Translations under genes and position numbers: made by a program
Origin: Rodentibacter caecimuris
Lineage (GTDB): Bacteria; Pseudomonadota; Gammaproteobacteria; Enterobacterales; Pasteurellaceae
DNA: 64,000 nucleotides
Assembly: GCA_001998905.1 (NCBI GenBank)
Contig: MLAA01000004.1
Span: 1-64,000 of the forward strand
Direction of reading: 5' to 3'
Shown here: one piece after another, positions 1 to 9,505 of the stretch
How positions within the stretch are numbered: position 1 is the stretch's first letter
Layout: every line of letters begins with the position of its first letter
The notes under the pieces: model-generated
Databases searched by the model: none
What the model saw: the letters and a program-made list of their open reading frames with translations, nothing else
Told to the model about the DNA's origin: nothing

Positions 1-58
1 TTTTTGACAAAAATATTAATTTTTTAGTTGTTTGTTGTTTTCTTAACCAAAAAACTTC

Positions 59-964
59 CTATTCTATTTCTGATTTTTTAGGAATGCTAGTTTGCGCACC
101 TTTACGAGTTACAGAAATTGATGCCGCTTTTTGAGCGAAAGCAATCGCTTCTTCCAAACTTTTTCTGCTTAACAACGCCGCAACCAAACCGCCATTAAAA
201 GTATCACCAGCAGCTGTTGAATCCACGGCTTTAACGCGGAACCCAGCTATCATTTTCCCCTTTCCATTTTCACTTAAATAAACTCCTTTTGCTCCTAGGG
301 TAATAATCACTGTGCCAATTCCTTTTTGATGAAAAATATTCGCTGCTTGAACAGCTGCCTGTTCATCAATGACTTTTACCCCAGTAAGAATTTCTGTTTC
401 ACTTTCATTTGGCGTAATAATATCTACTTGCGAAAGTAAAGTATCAGGTAAACGACTTGCTGGTGCGGGATTCAGTACAACTTTAGTTCCAGATCCCTTT
501 GCTAATTTGATAGCAAACTCTACTGTAGGTAAGGGCGTTTCAAGCTGGACTAAAAGTATTGAGGCCTGCTCAATTTTATCACGGTAGCATTCAACAAAAT
601 TAACATTGAGATCTGCATTTGCACCGGCTGAAATAACAATACTGTTTTCACCATTATCAGCCACCTGAATCATTGCCAATCCTGTGCTTTGATTAGGTAT
701 ACTAACAATAGAGGAAGTATCAATACCTTCATCAGTAAAAGCCTGTTTCATCGTTTGTCCGATTTGGTCTGAACCAATAGCACTGATAAATTGTACCTTT
801 GCCCCTAAACGAGAAGCTGCAACTGCTTGATTTGCACCTTTTCCTCCATAAGCCAGTTGAAAATCCCGTCCCTGTAATGTTTCACCTGCTTGTGCAAAAT
901 AAGGCACCTGAATGACATAATCCGCATTAATACTACCTAAAACACATACTGTATTATTTTTCAT
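59..964 (-). CDS. rbsK: Ribokinase
   Basis: Ribokinase phosphorylates imported D-ribose to ribose 5-phosphate in the cytoplasm. The 301-residue protein is close to the usual length of about 309. It has the PfkB-family N-terminal signature GGKGANQAVAASRLG near residue 40 and the C-terminal nucleotide/anion-hole motif AAGDTFNGGL near residue 250, with the catalytic Asp. It is the last gene of the rbsDACBK operon seen here, 57 bases after rbsB; the gap holds an uptake signal at 979-987. In enteric bacteria rbsR follows rbsK; positions 1-58 beyond the stop show no gene, so a regulator, if linked, lies outside the window. Confidence 0.95.
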   Translation of the reverse strand: MKNNTVCVLGSINADYVIQVPYFAQAGETLQGRDFQLAYGGKGANQAVAASRLGAKVQFISAIGSDQIGQTMKQAFTDEGIDTSSIVSIPNQSTGLAMIQVADNGENSIVISAGANADLNVNFVECYRDKIEQASILLVQLETPLPTVEFAIKLAKGSGTKVVLNPAPASRLPDTLLSQVDIITPNESETEILTGVKVIDEQAAVQAANIFHQKGIGTVIITLGAKGVYLSENGKGKMIAGFRVKAVDSTAAGDTFNGGLVAALLSRKSLEEAIAFAQKAASISVTRKGAQTSIPKKSEIE

Positions 965-1021
965 TTTTACCTCTAAGAAAGTGCGGTCAGTTTTCTTGGC
1001 GTTTTACATGACCGCAGACTA

Positions 1022-1894
1022 TTACTGAGTAATCACTTTTAACGGTACAGGAATAACGGACTCAACCGATTCACCTTTAAGGATTTTATCTGCCGTTTCT
1101 ACCCCTAACTCACCAATTTTTTCGGGTTGTTGCGCGACAGTTGCCCCTAAGCGACCACTTTTTACTGCTTTAACAGCATCTTCAGTACCATCAAAACCGA
1201 CAACCAACATTTCTTTTCCCGCTGCTTTAATTGCTCTTAGCGCACCTAATGCCATTTCATCATTCTGAGCAAAAACCGCCTTCGCTGCATTATGGCTTGT
1301 CAGTAAATTTTCCATGACATTTAGGCCTTTAGTACGATCAAAATCTGCAGGTTGACTTGCCAATAATTCAAATTGATGAGCCTTCACTGCTTGCTGAAAG
1401 CCTTCCCCCCGTTCACGGGCTGCAGAGGTCCCCGCGATACCTTCCAACTGAATGACTTTAGCATTTTTACCCACTTTTGCAGCAATAAAATCACCAGCTA
1501 TTTTACCGCCAGCGACATTATCAGAAGCGATATGGCTGGCAACTTTTCCCTTATTCGCACCACGATCCAGTGTAATAACCGGAATATTTTTACGATTAGC
1601 CACTGCAACCGAGTTACCGACCGCTTCTGAATCCGTCGGATTAATCAGCAATACTTTTGCGCCACGAATACTTACATCCTCTACATTTGCTAATTCTTTA
1701 GCAGGATTATTTTGCGAATCTAAAACAATCAAATCATAACCTAACATTTTAGCCTTTTTCTCTGCCCCTTCTTTAAGGGTAACAAAGAAGGGGTTATCTA
1801 AAGTAGATACGGCCAAAGCGATAGTTTCTTTAGCGATTACCGACTGACTAAATACAAGCCCTAATGCAATGGCTAATAAACTCATTTTTTTCAT
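1022..1894 (-). CDS. rbsB: Ribose ABC transporter, periplasmic ribose-binding protein
   Basis: This protein captures D-ribose in the periplasm and delivers it to RbsC/RbsA. Residues 1-21 form a clear signal peptide (MKK, hydrophobic core, cleavage after VIA). The mature part has the type I periplasmic-binding fold typical of RbsB, with motifs such as [21 protein letters not shown] and [11 protein letters not shown]. The 290-residue length is normal for the family. It lies 35 bases downstream of rbsC in the rbsDACBK order. Confidence 0.96.
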   Translation of the reverse strand: MKKMSLLAIALGLVFSQSVIAKETIALAVSTLDNPFFVTLKEGAEKKAKMLGYDLIVLDSQNNPAKELANVEDVSIRGAKVLLINPTDSEAVGNSVAVANRKNIPVITLDRGANKGKVASHIASDNVAGGKIAGDFIAAKVGKNAKVIQLEGIAGTSAARERGEGFQQAVKAHQFELLASQPADFDRTKGLNVMENLLTSHNAAKAVFAQNDEMALGALRAIKAAGKEMLVVGFDGTEDAVKAVKSGRLGATVAQQPEKIGELGVETADKILKGESVESVIPVPLKVITQ

Positions 1895-1929
1895 ATAATC
1901 TCCTTAGCAGGATGAGCAAAACGGCATAC

Positions 1930-2892
1930 TCAAGGTTTGTGAATGATGGTCTTACGACCGATGAAGTTATCCAAAATAACAGCAGCTAAAATAACCAACG
2001 CTTTAGCAACCAATTGGTAGTATGAATCAATATCCAATAAATTTAACGCATTACTAAGAAAACCAATAATCAAAGCACCAATCAACGTGCCAAAAATCCG
2101 CCCTTTCCCCCCCATTAAACTAGTGCCACCTACAACGACGGCAGCAATGGCATCAAGCTCATAACCAGTACCAGCAGTAGGTTGTGCCGAACCTAATCTT
2201 GATGTAACAATTAAACCTGCTAATGCCGCTAATAAGCCACTTACAGCAAACACAAATAATTTAACTTGATTAACATTAATTCCAGATAATGCGGTTGCTG
2301 CTTCGTTGCCGCCTAAAGCATAAATATATCGACCAATACGGGTTTGCGTTAAAACATACCATCCTAATCCGAACAGAATAAACATCAACCAAACAGGAAC
2401 AGGAATTCCTAACCATACCCCCGTTCCAATTTCTGCAAAACTGTCGGCTCCCTCGGAAAATCCAGTACTAATCGGGCGCCCTCCCATATAAATCATCGTA
2501 ATTCCCCGCAACAGCAACATAGTAATTAACGTCGCCATAAACGCCTGTACTTTACCAAAGGCTACCAGTACGCCATTAAGCAAACCAATCGCTGTGCCAA
2601 ATAACAATACTACAGGGATCACCAAAGAAATAGGTAGTTCCGTTCCGACAAGCGTTGCCGCAACCGCACCTGTCAATGCCAGTACAGAGCCTACGGATAA
2701 ATCAATACCAGCTATCAAAATAACAAAAGTCATCCCAATCGCAATAATCGCATTAACGGAAGTTTGACGTAAAATGTTGAGTAAATTATCCGAACTAAAA
2801 AAATTCGGATTAAGACTTGATACCACAATAATGAGTAACACTAAAGCAATCACTGAGCGTTGCTCAATTAATATTTTTTTCAATTTATTCAT
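1930..2892 (-). CDS. rbsC: Ribose ABC transporter, permease
   Basis: Inner-membrane channel subunit of the ribose importer. The 320-residue sequence is almost entirely hydrophobic with about eight to ten membrane segments. It carries the RbsC/AraH family signatures GMTFVILIAGIDLSVGS and GGTSLMGGKGRIFGTLIGA. It starts immediately after the rbsA stop codon with no intergenic base, consistent with translational coupling. Confidence 0.95.
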   Translation of the reverse strand: MNKLKKILIEQRSVIALVLLIIVVSSLNPNFFSSDNLLNILRQTSVNAIIAIGMTFVILIAGIDLSVGSVLALTGAVAATLVGTELPISLVIPVVLLFGTAIGLLNGVLVAFGKVQAFMATLITMLLLRGITMIYMGGRPISTGFSEGADSFAEIGTGVWLGIPVPVWLMFILFGLGWYVLTQTRIGRYIYALGGNEAATALSGINVNQVKLFVFAVSGLLAALAGLIVTSRLGSAQPTAGTGYELDAIAAVVVGGTSLMGGKGRIFGTLIGALIIGFLSNALNLLDIDSYYQLVAKALVILAAVILDNFIGRKTIIHKP

Positions 2893-4410
2893 TTACAAAA
2901 TTTCCTCTTTATCATTCTGCTTTAAGGAATTTTTTCCGATTGCAGCAGCCAACAAGCTTGCTTGTGTGGCTAAAGTGCGGTCAAATTCCGCACTGATTTT
3001 TCCTTCTCTCATAACTAAAATACGATCGGACATTCCCAATACCTCGGGCATATCGGAGGACACTAAAATAATACTTAATCCCTGTTCTTTAAATTGATTA
3101 ATTAGTTGGTAAATTTCTTTTTTTGCGCCAACATCCACACCTCTGGTTGGTTCATCTAAGATAAGTACTTTAGGTGCAGTCATCAGTCCCTTAGCAATTG
3201 CTACTTTTTGTTGATTACCACCAGATAGCTCACCGATTAATTTATCAACACTTGGTGTTTTAATATTAAATAGGCGAATAAATTCGGAGACTCTTTGCTT
3301 CTCCTCACGATGCTTAAGCTGTCCCCAACCGGATAATGCTTTCAATGCAGTGAGAGACATATTATGCTTTATCGTCATTCCTAAAATTAATCCGTCTCCC
3401 TTACGATCTTCAGAAATATAAACAATTCCATTTCTTAATCCGCCTTGAGCCGTTCTATGGAACAACACCTTACCATCCAATGTTAAAGTGCCTGACTTCC
3501 GAGGCAAGGCGCCAAATATCAATTTCATCAACTCCGTCCGACCAGCTCCCATTAAGCCAGATACGCCTAAAATCTCACCTTGGCGTAACTCAAAACTTAC
3601 ATTCTGAATTCCACAGCCACAAAACTCTTCAATTTTTAGCCGCACTTTGCCCAACTTTATTGGTAAATAAGGGTATTGTTCTTCTAATTTTCGCCCAACC
3701 ATCATTTCGATTAATTGATCTTCACTTAGATCCTTCACTGCTTTTTCACCAATAAATTGTCCATCTCGCAATACTGTAACATCATCGCAAATTTGGAAAA
3801 TCTCTTTTAAACGATGAGAAATATAAACAATACCCCGGCCTTCAGCTTTCAATTCTTGAATCACATTAAACAAAGCATCAGTTTCTGTATCCGTCAAAGC
3901 ATCGGTCGGCTCATCCATAATAATCACTCTAGCTTCAAAACTTAACGCTTTAGCAATTTCTACCATTTGTCGCTCACCAATCGACAGTTCTTCTGCCAAA
4001 GTTCTGCTAGAACGAGAGACACCTAATCGAGCTAACAAACGGTCGGATTCTGTATACATTCTATGCCAGTCAATACCGCCCCAAGGATGAACAAATTCTC
4101 TCCCTAGAAAAATATTTTCCGCAATAGATAAATTATTCAATATATTTAATTCTTGATGAATAATACTCAAACTGGCTTCTTGTGATGTTTTAGGATTGGC
4201 AAATGCTACATTTTTTCCTAAATATGAGATGTTACCTGCATCTCGAGCATAAATGCCGGTTAAAATTTTCATTAATGTTGATTTACCGGCACCATTTTCT
4301 CCCATTAATGCCATAACGCGTCCAGCATACACGTTCAGGCAAGCATTCTTTAATGCTTGCACACCAGGAAAAGATTTATCTATCCCTTTAATTTCCAATA
4401 AAGTCTTCAT
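2893..4410 (-). CDS. rbsA: Ribose ABC transporter, ATP-binding protein (two ABC domains)
   Basis: Energises ribose import. It holds two ABC domains in tandem. The first has Walker A GENGAGKS at residues 37-44, the signature LSIGERQ and Walker B VIIMDEPT. The second has a degenerate P-loop region (GLMGAGRTE), signature LSGGNQQK and Walker B VLILDEPT. This asymmetry is usual for sugar ABC ATPases. I start it at the ATG at 4410, where the protein begins [16 protein letters not shown] as in homologues. An in-frame GTG at 4419 overlaps the rbsD stop and would add three residues; neither start has a strong ribosome site. Confidence 0.95.
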   Translation of the reverse strand: MKTLLEIKGIDKSFPGVQALKNACLNVYAGRVMALMGENGAGKSTLMKILTGIYARDAGNISYLGKNVAFANPKTSQEASLSIIHQELNILNNLSIAENIFLGREFVHPWGGIDWHRMYTESDRLLARLGVSRSSRTLAEELSIGERQMVEIAKALSFEARVIIMDEPTDALTDTETDALFNVIQELKAEGRGIVYISHRLKEIFQICDDVTVLRDGQFIGEKAVKDLSEDQLIEMMVGRKLEEQYPYLPIKLGKVRLKIEEFCGCGIQNVSFELRQGEILGVSGLMGAGRTELMKLIFGALPRKSGTLTLDGKVLFHRTAQGGLRNGIVYISEDRKGDGLILGMTIKHNMSLTALKALSGWGQLKHREEKQRVSEFIRLFNIKTPSVDKLIGELSGGNQQKVAIAKGLMTAPKVLILDEPTRGVDVGAKKEIYQLINQFKEQGLSIILVSSDMPEVLGMSDRILVMREGKISAEFDRTLATQASLLAAAIGKNSLKQNDKEEIL

Positions 4411-4418
4411 TTCTATCA

Positions 4419-4838
4419 CTAAAACGATACACCCGAGTACAAAATAACGTTCGCATAAGGGCTACACTCCCCTGTTCTCACTACGGCTTTTGCTTGACGG
4501 CATTCTTGCTTAAATTGAGCATGCTGTACATATTCCACACTAATTAATTTCCCCTGCAACAATGCTGTCTGCTCAATCAATTTTAGTAACTCCACTTCAA
4601 TTTGCGGGTTAAAAGATTTAATTTCTTCCGCTAACAAGATTTTTTCGATAAATAACTCGGATAATATTGTTTTCAGAGTAGAAATAAAATCGGGAATTCC
4701 CTTCGTTAAGGCTAAGTCAATAGTATGTTGCTCTAGCGCTATCGGTAAACCAGCATCACAAATAACTAAAGCATCTGTATGCCCCATTTTGGCAATAACT
4801 TCCGAAAGCGAAGCATTTAGAAGTGTCGTTTTTTTCAT
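4419..4838 (-). CDS. rbsD: D-ribose pyranase
   Basis: RbsD interconverts the pyranose and furanose forms of ribose, supplying the form RbsK uses. The 139-residue protein matches the family length. It has the N-terminal sequence [28 protein letters not shown] with the conserved His at position 20, and the C-terminal [17 protein letters not shown]. It is the first gene of the operon. Its ribosome site is the AGGAG-like stretch just upstream in the leader, and the operator and promoter lie 45-130 bases upstream. Confidence 0.95.
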   Translation of the reverse strand: MKKTTLLNASLSEVIAKMGHTDALVICDAGLPIALEQHTIDLALTKGIPDFISTLKTILSELFIEKILLAEEIKSFNPQIEVELLKLIEQTALLQGKLISVEYVQHAQFKQECRQAKAVVRTGECSPYANVILYSGVSF

Positions 4839-4883
4839 TACAGGCTCCTTATTTACTAATTCCTATGCATGATATCCATTAAT

Positions 4884-4899
4884 ATCGAAACGTTTCGAT
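4884..4899. promoter_or_regulatory. RbsR-like operator upstream of rbsD
   Basis: ATCGAAACGTTTCGAT is a perfect 16-base palindrome. The core CGAAACGTTTCG is that of the E. coli ribose operator bound by the LacI-family repressor RbsR. It covers the predicted transcription start of rbsD, a position suited to repression. Confidence 0.8.
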
Positions 4900-4904
4900 G
4901 AAGG

Positions 4905-4933
4905 AGAATAAAAAAATCCGTATGAAAAAACAA
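4905..4933 (-). promoter_or_regulatory. Predicted rbsDACBK promoter
   Basis: On the minus strand TTGTTT (4933-4928) and TATTCT (4910-4905) are separated by exactly 17 bases, giving a start near 4898. That start falls inside the operator and about 61 bases from the centre of the upstream CRP site. Confidence 0.7.
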
Positions 4934-4950
4934 ACGGATTTTATTAAAAA

Positions 4951-4966
4951 TGTGAAGCGGTTCACA
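4951..4966. promoter_or_regulatory. CRP site for the ribose operon
   Basis: TGTGAAGCGGTTCACA is a perfect TGTGA-N6-TCACA site. Its centre (4958.5) is about 61 bases upstream of the predicted rbs start, the classical class I activation distance, so cAMP-CRP activation of ribose use is likely. Confidence 0.8.
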
Positions 4967-5023
4967 AAAATGGCAAATAAACCATTATTTATACAAAATA
5001 TTTACTGAATTTATGAAAATTTA

Positions 5024-5785
5024 TCATCTATTTTTTGCGACATTCAATGGTGCAAAAGTTTGCGCTGTAGGCATTACTTCAATGCGATTAATATTAACAT
5101 GTGATGGTTGTTGATTAAGCCATAACACGATATTAGCAATATCTTCAGGTGATACATATTGCACGTTCTCATAAACTTTGGCTGCTTTATCATTATCCCC
5201 TTTAAAGCGAATATTGGAAAATTCTGTTCCTCCGCATAACCCCGGTTCAACATTGGTTACCCGAATGGCAGTTCCAGCTAAATCAGCCCTCAAATTTAAG
5301 CTGAATTGCTTGACAAAAGCCTTTGTCCCACCATATACATTACCACCAGGATAAGGATAATTTCCTGCAATCGAGCCTAAATTAATAATATGCCCACTAT
5401 TTTTAGCAACCATTTCTGGCAAAATAAACCGAGTAATGGCAACTACCCCTTTAACATTTGTATCAATCATGGTGATCCAATCATCAAGATTAGCTTGATC
5501 AGCCCGTTCTAAGCCTAAGGCAAGACCTGCATTATTCACCAATAAATCAACCGACTGCCAATCTTTCGGGCGACTAGCAAGTTGTTGTTCAGTAGCCTTT
5601 AAATCTTGCACATCAAACGCAAGAGGTAAGAATTTATCACCAAATTGTGCAGCCAATTCCTTAAGACGTTCTACCCGTCTGCCTGTACCTATCACTCTAT
5701 AATCGGCTTCAATTAAAGTTTTGCATATTGCCAAACCAAATCCTGCGGTTACACCTGTAACTAATGCTGTTTTTGCTGTTTTCAT
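5024..5785 (-). CDS. ydfG: Short-chain dehydrogenase, YdfG-like (3-hydroxy acid dehydrogenase)
   Basis: A cytoplasmic NADP-dependent oxidoreductase of the classical SDR family. The 253 residues show the cofactor-binding glycine motif TGVTAGFG near residue 10, NNAG near residue 87, and the catalytic pattern S-x-YGGTK (Ser in NLGSIAG; Tyr and Lys in VYGGTKAFVKQ). The C-terminal half (VTNVEPGLCGGTEFSNIRFKGD) closely resembles E. coli YdfG, which oxidises L-serine/L-allo-threonine and 3-hydroxy acids and also reduces malonic semialdehyde. The true substrate cannot be read from sequence. It is probably monocistronic. Confidence 0.85.
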   Translation of the reverse strand: MKTAKTALVTGVTAGFGLAICKTLIEADYRVIGTGRRVERLKELAAQFGDKFLPLAFDVQDLKATEQQLASRPKDWQSVDLLVNNAGLALGLERADQANLDDWITMIDTNVKGVVAITRFILPEMVAKNSGHIINLGSIAGNYPYPGGNVYGGTKAFVKQFSLNLRADLAGTAIRVTNVEPGLCGGTEFSNIRFKGDNDKAAKVYENVQYVSPEDIANIVLWLNQQPSHVNINRIEVMPTAQTFAPLNVAKNR

Positions 5786-6128
5786 TGTGTATTCCTCTCA
5801 ATTAACATCATTAACCAATCACATAAAAGATAAAGTCTATCACTTATCTGTTTCATAAATCTTACCGATACCATATACCAATAATAAAAAATGTAAATTG
5901 AAAAAAATTCAGCTCTATATCAACTAAATTCATATTTAAGTGATTCAAAAAAATATAAATATAAAGTGCGGTCAAAAATAGCACACACCCAATAACAATA
6001 AAATCAACCTATCAATAACAAATAATTGATAGCTATACTTTATTGATATAATAGTTTGATGAATCTTTATACCTATTTATAATGAACAATGAAACTTACT
6101 CAAACTACTACTATTTGGAGGAATGACT
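5786..6128. promoter_or_regulatory. Intergenic region and probable catalase promoter with inverted repeat
   Basis: This 340-base gap holds one uptake signal (5964-5972) and, close to the catalase gene, an 8-base inverted repeat (CTATCAAT at 6009-6016, ATTGATAG at 6025-6032). The right arm overlaps a TTGATA -35-like box, which is followed 15 bases later by TATAAT at 6047-6052. The repeat could be an operator (OxyR would be the obvious candidate for a catalase), but it does not fit the OxyR consensus well. Nothing else is recognisable. Confidence 0.4.
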
Positions 6129-7574
6129 ATGTCAGCAAAATGCCCTTTTGATCACAAAACTCTAACATCAGCAGCTGGCGCTCCTGTTGTTGATAATGAC
6201 AATACAATGTCTGCCGGTCCACGCGGTCCTTTATTACTACAAGACGTATGGTTTCAAGAGAAATTAGCCCACTTTGCACGTGAACGTATTCCTGAACGTG
6301 TAGTTCATGCTAAAGGATCCGCTGCTTATGGTACCTTTACTGTAACACAAGACATTACAAAATATACTAAAGCAGCGGTCTTTAAGCCTGGCACAAAAAC
6401 AGAAGTACTATTGCGTTTTTCAACCGTAGCTGGCGAGCGTGGTGCAGCAGATGCCGAACGTGATGTGCGTGGTTTCTCATTGAAATTCTACACTTCGCAA
6501 GGTAACTGGGACTTAGTGGGTAACAATACACCGGTATTCTTTATCCGTGATCCGTTAAAATTCCCGGATTTCATTCACACTCAAAAACGCAATCCACAAA
6601 CTAACTTGCGTGATGCTAATGCTGCATGGGATTTTTGGTCTCGCCACCCAGAATCCATGCACCAAATTATGACATTATTCTCTGACCGTGGTATTCCGCA
6701 AACATTACGCCATATGAATGGTTACGGTAGCCATACTTACAGCTTTGTAAACGAAGCAAATGAACGCTTCTGGGTAAAATTCCACTTTAAAACTCAGCAA
6801 GGTCATAAATTCTACACCAATGAGGAAGCAGCAAAAGTCGTAGGTGAAAACCGTGAATCTAGTCAACAGGATTTATATGAAGCAATTGAGCGCGGCGAAT
6901 TTCCACGTTGGACTGTCCAAGTGCAAATTATGCCTGAAGCAGATGCTCATAAACATAACTACTCATTTGACTTAACGAAAGTATGGCCACACGCAGATTA
7001 TCCGGTAATTGAAGTCGGTGTCTTAGAGTTAAATCGTAATCCGCAAAACTACTTTGCAGAAGTTGAGCAAGCCGCGTTTGCGCCGAGCAATATCGTACCG
7101 GGAATTGGATTTTCACCGGACAGAATGCTGCAAGGTCGTCTGTTCTCCTACCAAGATGCACAGCGCTACCGTTTAGGTGTGAACCATCATCAAATTCCTG
7201 TAAATGCACCGAAATGTCCATACCACACAACTCACCGTGATGGTGCAATGCGTGTGGATCACAACGGCGGAACAAATCCTAACTACGCACCAAACCGTTT
7301 CGATACTTATGTTCCAACCCACGATCAAGTGCCTTTACAAATTGAACAAGAAGCGGCACATTTCAACTTCCGTGAATATGATGAAGATTACTATTCACAA
7401 CCAGCTGCGTTGTATAATATCTTCACAGCAGAAGAAAAAGATCGTCTTGCAAGCAATTTTGCCGCGGGATTATCAGGCGTTACTGTGCCAGAAATTGTAG
7501 AAAGACAATTAGCTCACTTTGAGAAAGTAAGTACTGAATTAGCAAACGCTATTCGTACCAAATTAGCTAATTAA
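6129..7574 (+). CDS. katA: Catalase (small-subunit, haem type)
   Basis: Breaks down hydrogen peroxide in the cytoplasm; it is the counterpart of H. influenzae HktE. About 481 residues, the length of small-subunit clade 3 catalases. The distal haem His is in [12 protein letters not shown] (His60), the conserved Asn in [10 protein letters not shown], and the proximal Tyr in [16 protein letters not shown] choose the ATG at 6129 rather than 6123: the ribosome site GGAGGA (6117-6122) lies six bases from 6129 but touches 6123. It stands alone, with its own terminator. Confidence 0.95.
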   Translation: MSAKCPFDHKTLTSAAGAPVVDNDNTMSAGPRGPLLLQDVWFQEKLAHFARERIPERVVHAKGSAAYGTFTVTQDITKYTKAAVFKPGTKTEVLLRFSTVAGERGAADAERDVRGFSLKFYTSQGNWDLVGNNTPVFFIRDPLKFPDFIHTQKRNPQTNLRDANAAWDFWSRHPESMHQIMTLFSDRGIPQTLRHMNGYGSHTYSFVNEANERFWVKFHFKTQQGHKFYTNEEAAKVVGENRESSQQDLYEAIERGEFPRWTVQVQIMPEADAHKHNYSFDLTKVWPHADYPVIEVGVLELNRNPQNYFAEVEQAAFAPSNIVPGIGFSPDRMLQGRLFSYQDAQRYRLGVNHHQIPVNAPKCPYHTTHRDGAMRVDHNGGTNPNYAPNRFDTYVPTHDQVPLQIEQEAAHFNFREYDEDYYSQPAALYNIFTAEEKDRLASNFAAGLSGVTVPEIVERQLAHFEKVSTELANAIRTKLAN

Positions 7575-7596
7575 TATTAAATAGCTAAAATAAATA

Positions 7597-7636
7597 AAAA
7601 TGCCAAGTTTTGTTAAATTCAATTCTTGGCATTTTT
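7597..7636 (+). terminator. Catalase terminator
   Basis: An 11-base stem, AAAATGCCAAG at 7597-7607 with CTTGGCATTTT at 7625-7635, is followed by U residues, a rho-independent terminator just after the catalase stop. Confidence 0.85.
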
Positions 7637-7652
7637 ATTGAAAAATAATTAA

Positions 7653-7668
7653 TGTGATACGTCTCACA
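7653..7668. promoter_or_regulatory. CRP site of the tna operon
   Basis: TGTGATACGTCTCACA is a perfect TGTGA-N6-TCACA palindrome. Its centre (7660.5) lies about 61 bases before the start predicted from the -10 box at 7709-7714. Catabolite control by CRP at class I spacing is also known for E. coli tna. Confidence 0.85.
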
Positions 7669-7684
7669 AAAACAATAAATATAA

Positions 7685-7714
7685 AATGACAATATACATT
7701 TATATTGCTATGGT
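7685..7714 (+). promoter_or_regulatory. Predicted tna promoter
   Basis: ATGACA (7685-7690) and TATGGT (7709-7714) with an 18-base spacer give a start near 7721. The weak -35 is consistent with dependence on the CRP site upstream. Confidence 0.5.
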
Positions 7715-7783
7715 GTAAAAGATATATCTATATATCAATTGTATGGTTGTATTTATATTCACTTTTACCTAAAGGTAAATCTT

Positions 7784-7855
7784 ATGTTTACGATAACCCT
7801 ACTCACACTATCTTGGTTTATTATCGATCCTAAACTCCACTTTTATTTTCCGTAA
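7784..7855 (+). CDS. tnaC: TnaC, tryptophanase leader peptide
   Basis: A 23-codon reading frame about 150 bases before tnaA, preceded by an AAAGG ribosome site. It ends W-F-I-I-D-P-K-L-H-F-Y-F-P then stop. In TnaC the Trp, the Asp four residues later and the terminal Pro twelve residues after the Trp are the residues that sense tryptophan and stall the ribosome at termination. All three have the exact E. coli spacing here (Trp11, Asp15, Pro23), and the end also resembles Proteus TnaC. The roughly 150-base spacer to tnaA would carry the Rho-sensitive pause region. Induction by tryptophan is therefore expected. Confidence 0.88.
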   Translation: MFTITLLTLSWFIIDPKLHFYFP

Positions 7856-8008
7856 GATCCCTATTTCCTGTTATTTTTACTTAAATACTATTTCCCACTA
7901 AATATTATTTTTATTAGTGAGTATTATTTTTGTTTTAATAAAAATAATTTTTCTTTTCTATGTTATTTACAAGGAAAAGCAATTCATATTTTAAATGAGG
8001 ATTTTATT

Positions 8009-9427
8009 ATGCAAAATTTCAAACATTTACCCGAACCTTTCCGTATTAGAGTCATTGAACCAGTTAAAAGAACGACTAGAGAATATCGCGATCAAGCAAT
8101 TTTAAAAGCCGGAATGAATCCCTTTCTATTAGATAGTGAAGATGTTTTTATCGATTTATTAACAGATAGTGGCACTGGTGCAATTACACAAGATATGCAA
8201 TCGGCTATGCTGCGAGGAGATGAAGCATATAGCGGCAGTCGAAGTTATTATGCTTTAGCGAACACCGTAAAAGAAATCTTTGGCTATCAATATACAATTC
8301 CAACCCACCAAGGACGAGGAGCCGAACAAATTTATATTCCGGTTTTAATAAATAAACGTGAACAAGAAAAGGGATTGGATCGCAATAAAATGACAGTGTT
8401 CTCCAACTATTTTTTTGATACCACTCAAGGACACAGTCAAATTAATGGTGCCACTGTCCGTAATACTTATATAAAAGAAGCGTTTGATACTGAAACTCAT
8501 CACGATTTCAAGGGTAATTTTGATCTAGAAAAATTAGAACAAGGAATTTTATCAGCAGGCGCAGAAAACGTACCTTACATTGTTTGCACTATCACCTGTA
8601 ATTCTGCTGGAGGGCAACCTGTTTCATTGGAAAATATGAAAGGAATGTACCGAATTGCCCGTAAATATGATATTCCTGTTATTATGGATTCCGCTCGTTT
8701 TGCCGAAAATGCTTATTTTATTCAACAAAGGGAAACGGGTTATCAAAGTTGGACAATCGAACAAATTACTTATGAATCATATCGCTATGCTGATATTTTA
8801 GCAATGTCAGCCAAAAAAGATGCGATGGTCCAAATGGGTGGATTATTGTGCTTTAAAGACAGTAGCATGGAAGAAGTTTATAACGAATGTCGCACACTCT
8901 GTGTTGTTCAAGAAGGTTTTCCAACTTACGGTGGCTTAGAAGGTGGAGCAATGGAACGTCTAGCCGTTGGATTAAGAGACGGCATGCGACAAGAATGGTT
9001 AGCTTACCGAATAAGACAAGTTGAATATCTAGTCAACGGCTTAGAACAAATCGGGATTATTTGCCAACAACCGGGTGGACACGCTGCCTTTGTTGATGCA
9101 GGAAAATTGCTACCACACATTCCTGCCGATCAATTCCCTGCTCAAGCACTTTCCTGTGAGCTTTATAAAGTCGCTGGAATAAGAACCGTTGAAATAGGGT
9201 CATTTTTACTCGGACGAGATCCGAAAACAGGTTTACAGCTTCCTTGTCCGGCAGAATTACTACGCTTAACTATTCCAAGGGCAACCTACACACAAACCCA
9301 TATGGACTTCATCATTGAAGCATTTGCAAAAGTAAAAGACAATGCCAAAAATATTAAAGGCTTAACCTTTACCTACGAGCCAAAAGTATTGCGCCACTTT
9401 ACTGCTCGTTTGCAAGAAATACAGTAA
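8009..9427 (+). CDS. tnaA: Tryptophanase
   Basis: A PLP-dependent lyase that cleaves L-tryptophan to indole, pyruvate and ammonia; also acts on serine and cysteine. The 472-residue length is that of TnaA. The PLP-binding Lys is in MSAKKDAMV (Lys269/270, matching Lys270 of E. coli). The substrate-contact region SGSRSYYAL and the helix HTRGxAEQ-like [11 protein letters not shown] are present. It follows the TnaC leader and precedes the permease gene, the standard tna order. The strain should be indole positive unless expression has been lost. Confidence 0.97.
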   Translation: MQNFKHLPEPFRIRVIEPVKRTTREYRDQAILKAGMNPFLLDSEDVFIDLLTDSGTGAITQDMQSAMLRGDEAYSGSRSYYALANTVKEIFGYQYTIPTHQGRGAEQIYIPVLINKREQEKGLDRNKMTVFSNYFFDTTQGHSQINGATVRNTYIKEAFDTETHHDFKGNFDLEKLEQGILSAGAENVPYIVCTITCNSAGGQPVSLENMKGMYRIARKYDIPVIMDSARFAENAYFIQQRETGYQSWTIEQITYESYRYADILAMSAKKDAMVQMGGLLCFKDSSMEEVYNECRTLCVVQEGFPTYGGLEGGAMERLAVGLRDGMRQEWLAYRIRQVEYLVNGLEQIGIICQQPGGHAAFVDAGKLLPHIPADQFPAQALSCELYKVAGIRTVEIGSFLLGRDPKTGLQLPCPAELLRLTIPRATYTQTHMDFIIEAFAKVKDNAKNIKGLTFTYEPKVLRHFTARLQEIQ

Positions 9428-9433
9428 AATCCG

Positions 9434-9457
9434 ACCGCACTTTTTATTCAGTGCGGT
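9434..9457 (+). terminator. Inverted uptake-signal hairpin between tnaA and tnaB
   Basis: ACCGCAC (9434-9440) and GTGCGGT (9451-9457) form a short stem built from an uptake signal and its partial inverse. Such pairs often act as terminators in Pasteurellaceae. Here it lies between tnaA and its permease, where it may only reduce read-through. Confidence 0.5.
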
Positions 9458-9505
9458 ATTTCACTTTCATTATTTATCTACTCATAATGTAGATAAGGAG
9501 ATGTT

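Noticed and set aside
4911..4945. AAATCCGT / ACGGATTT stem that looks like a terminator on the minus strand
   Set aside because: It lies exactly over the -35 to -10 spacer of the predicted rbs promoter, between the CRP site and the operator. It could still help end the upstream oxidoreductase transcript, but I do not list it as a terminator.
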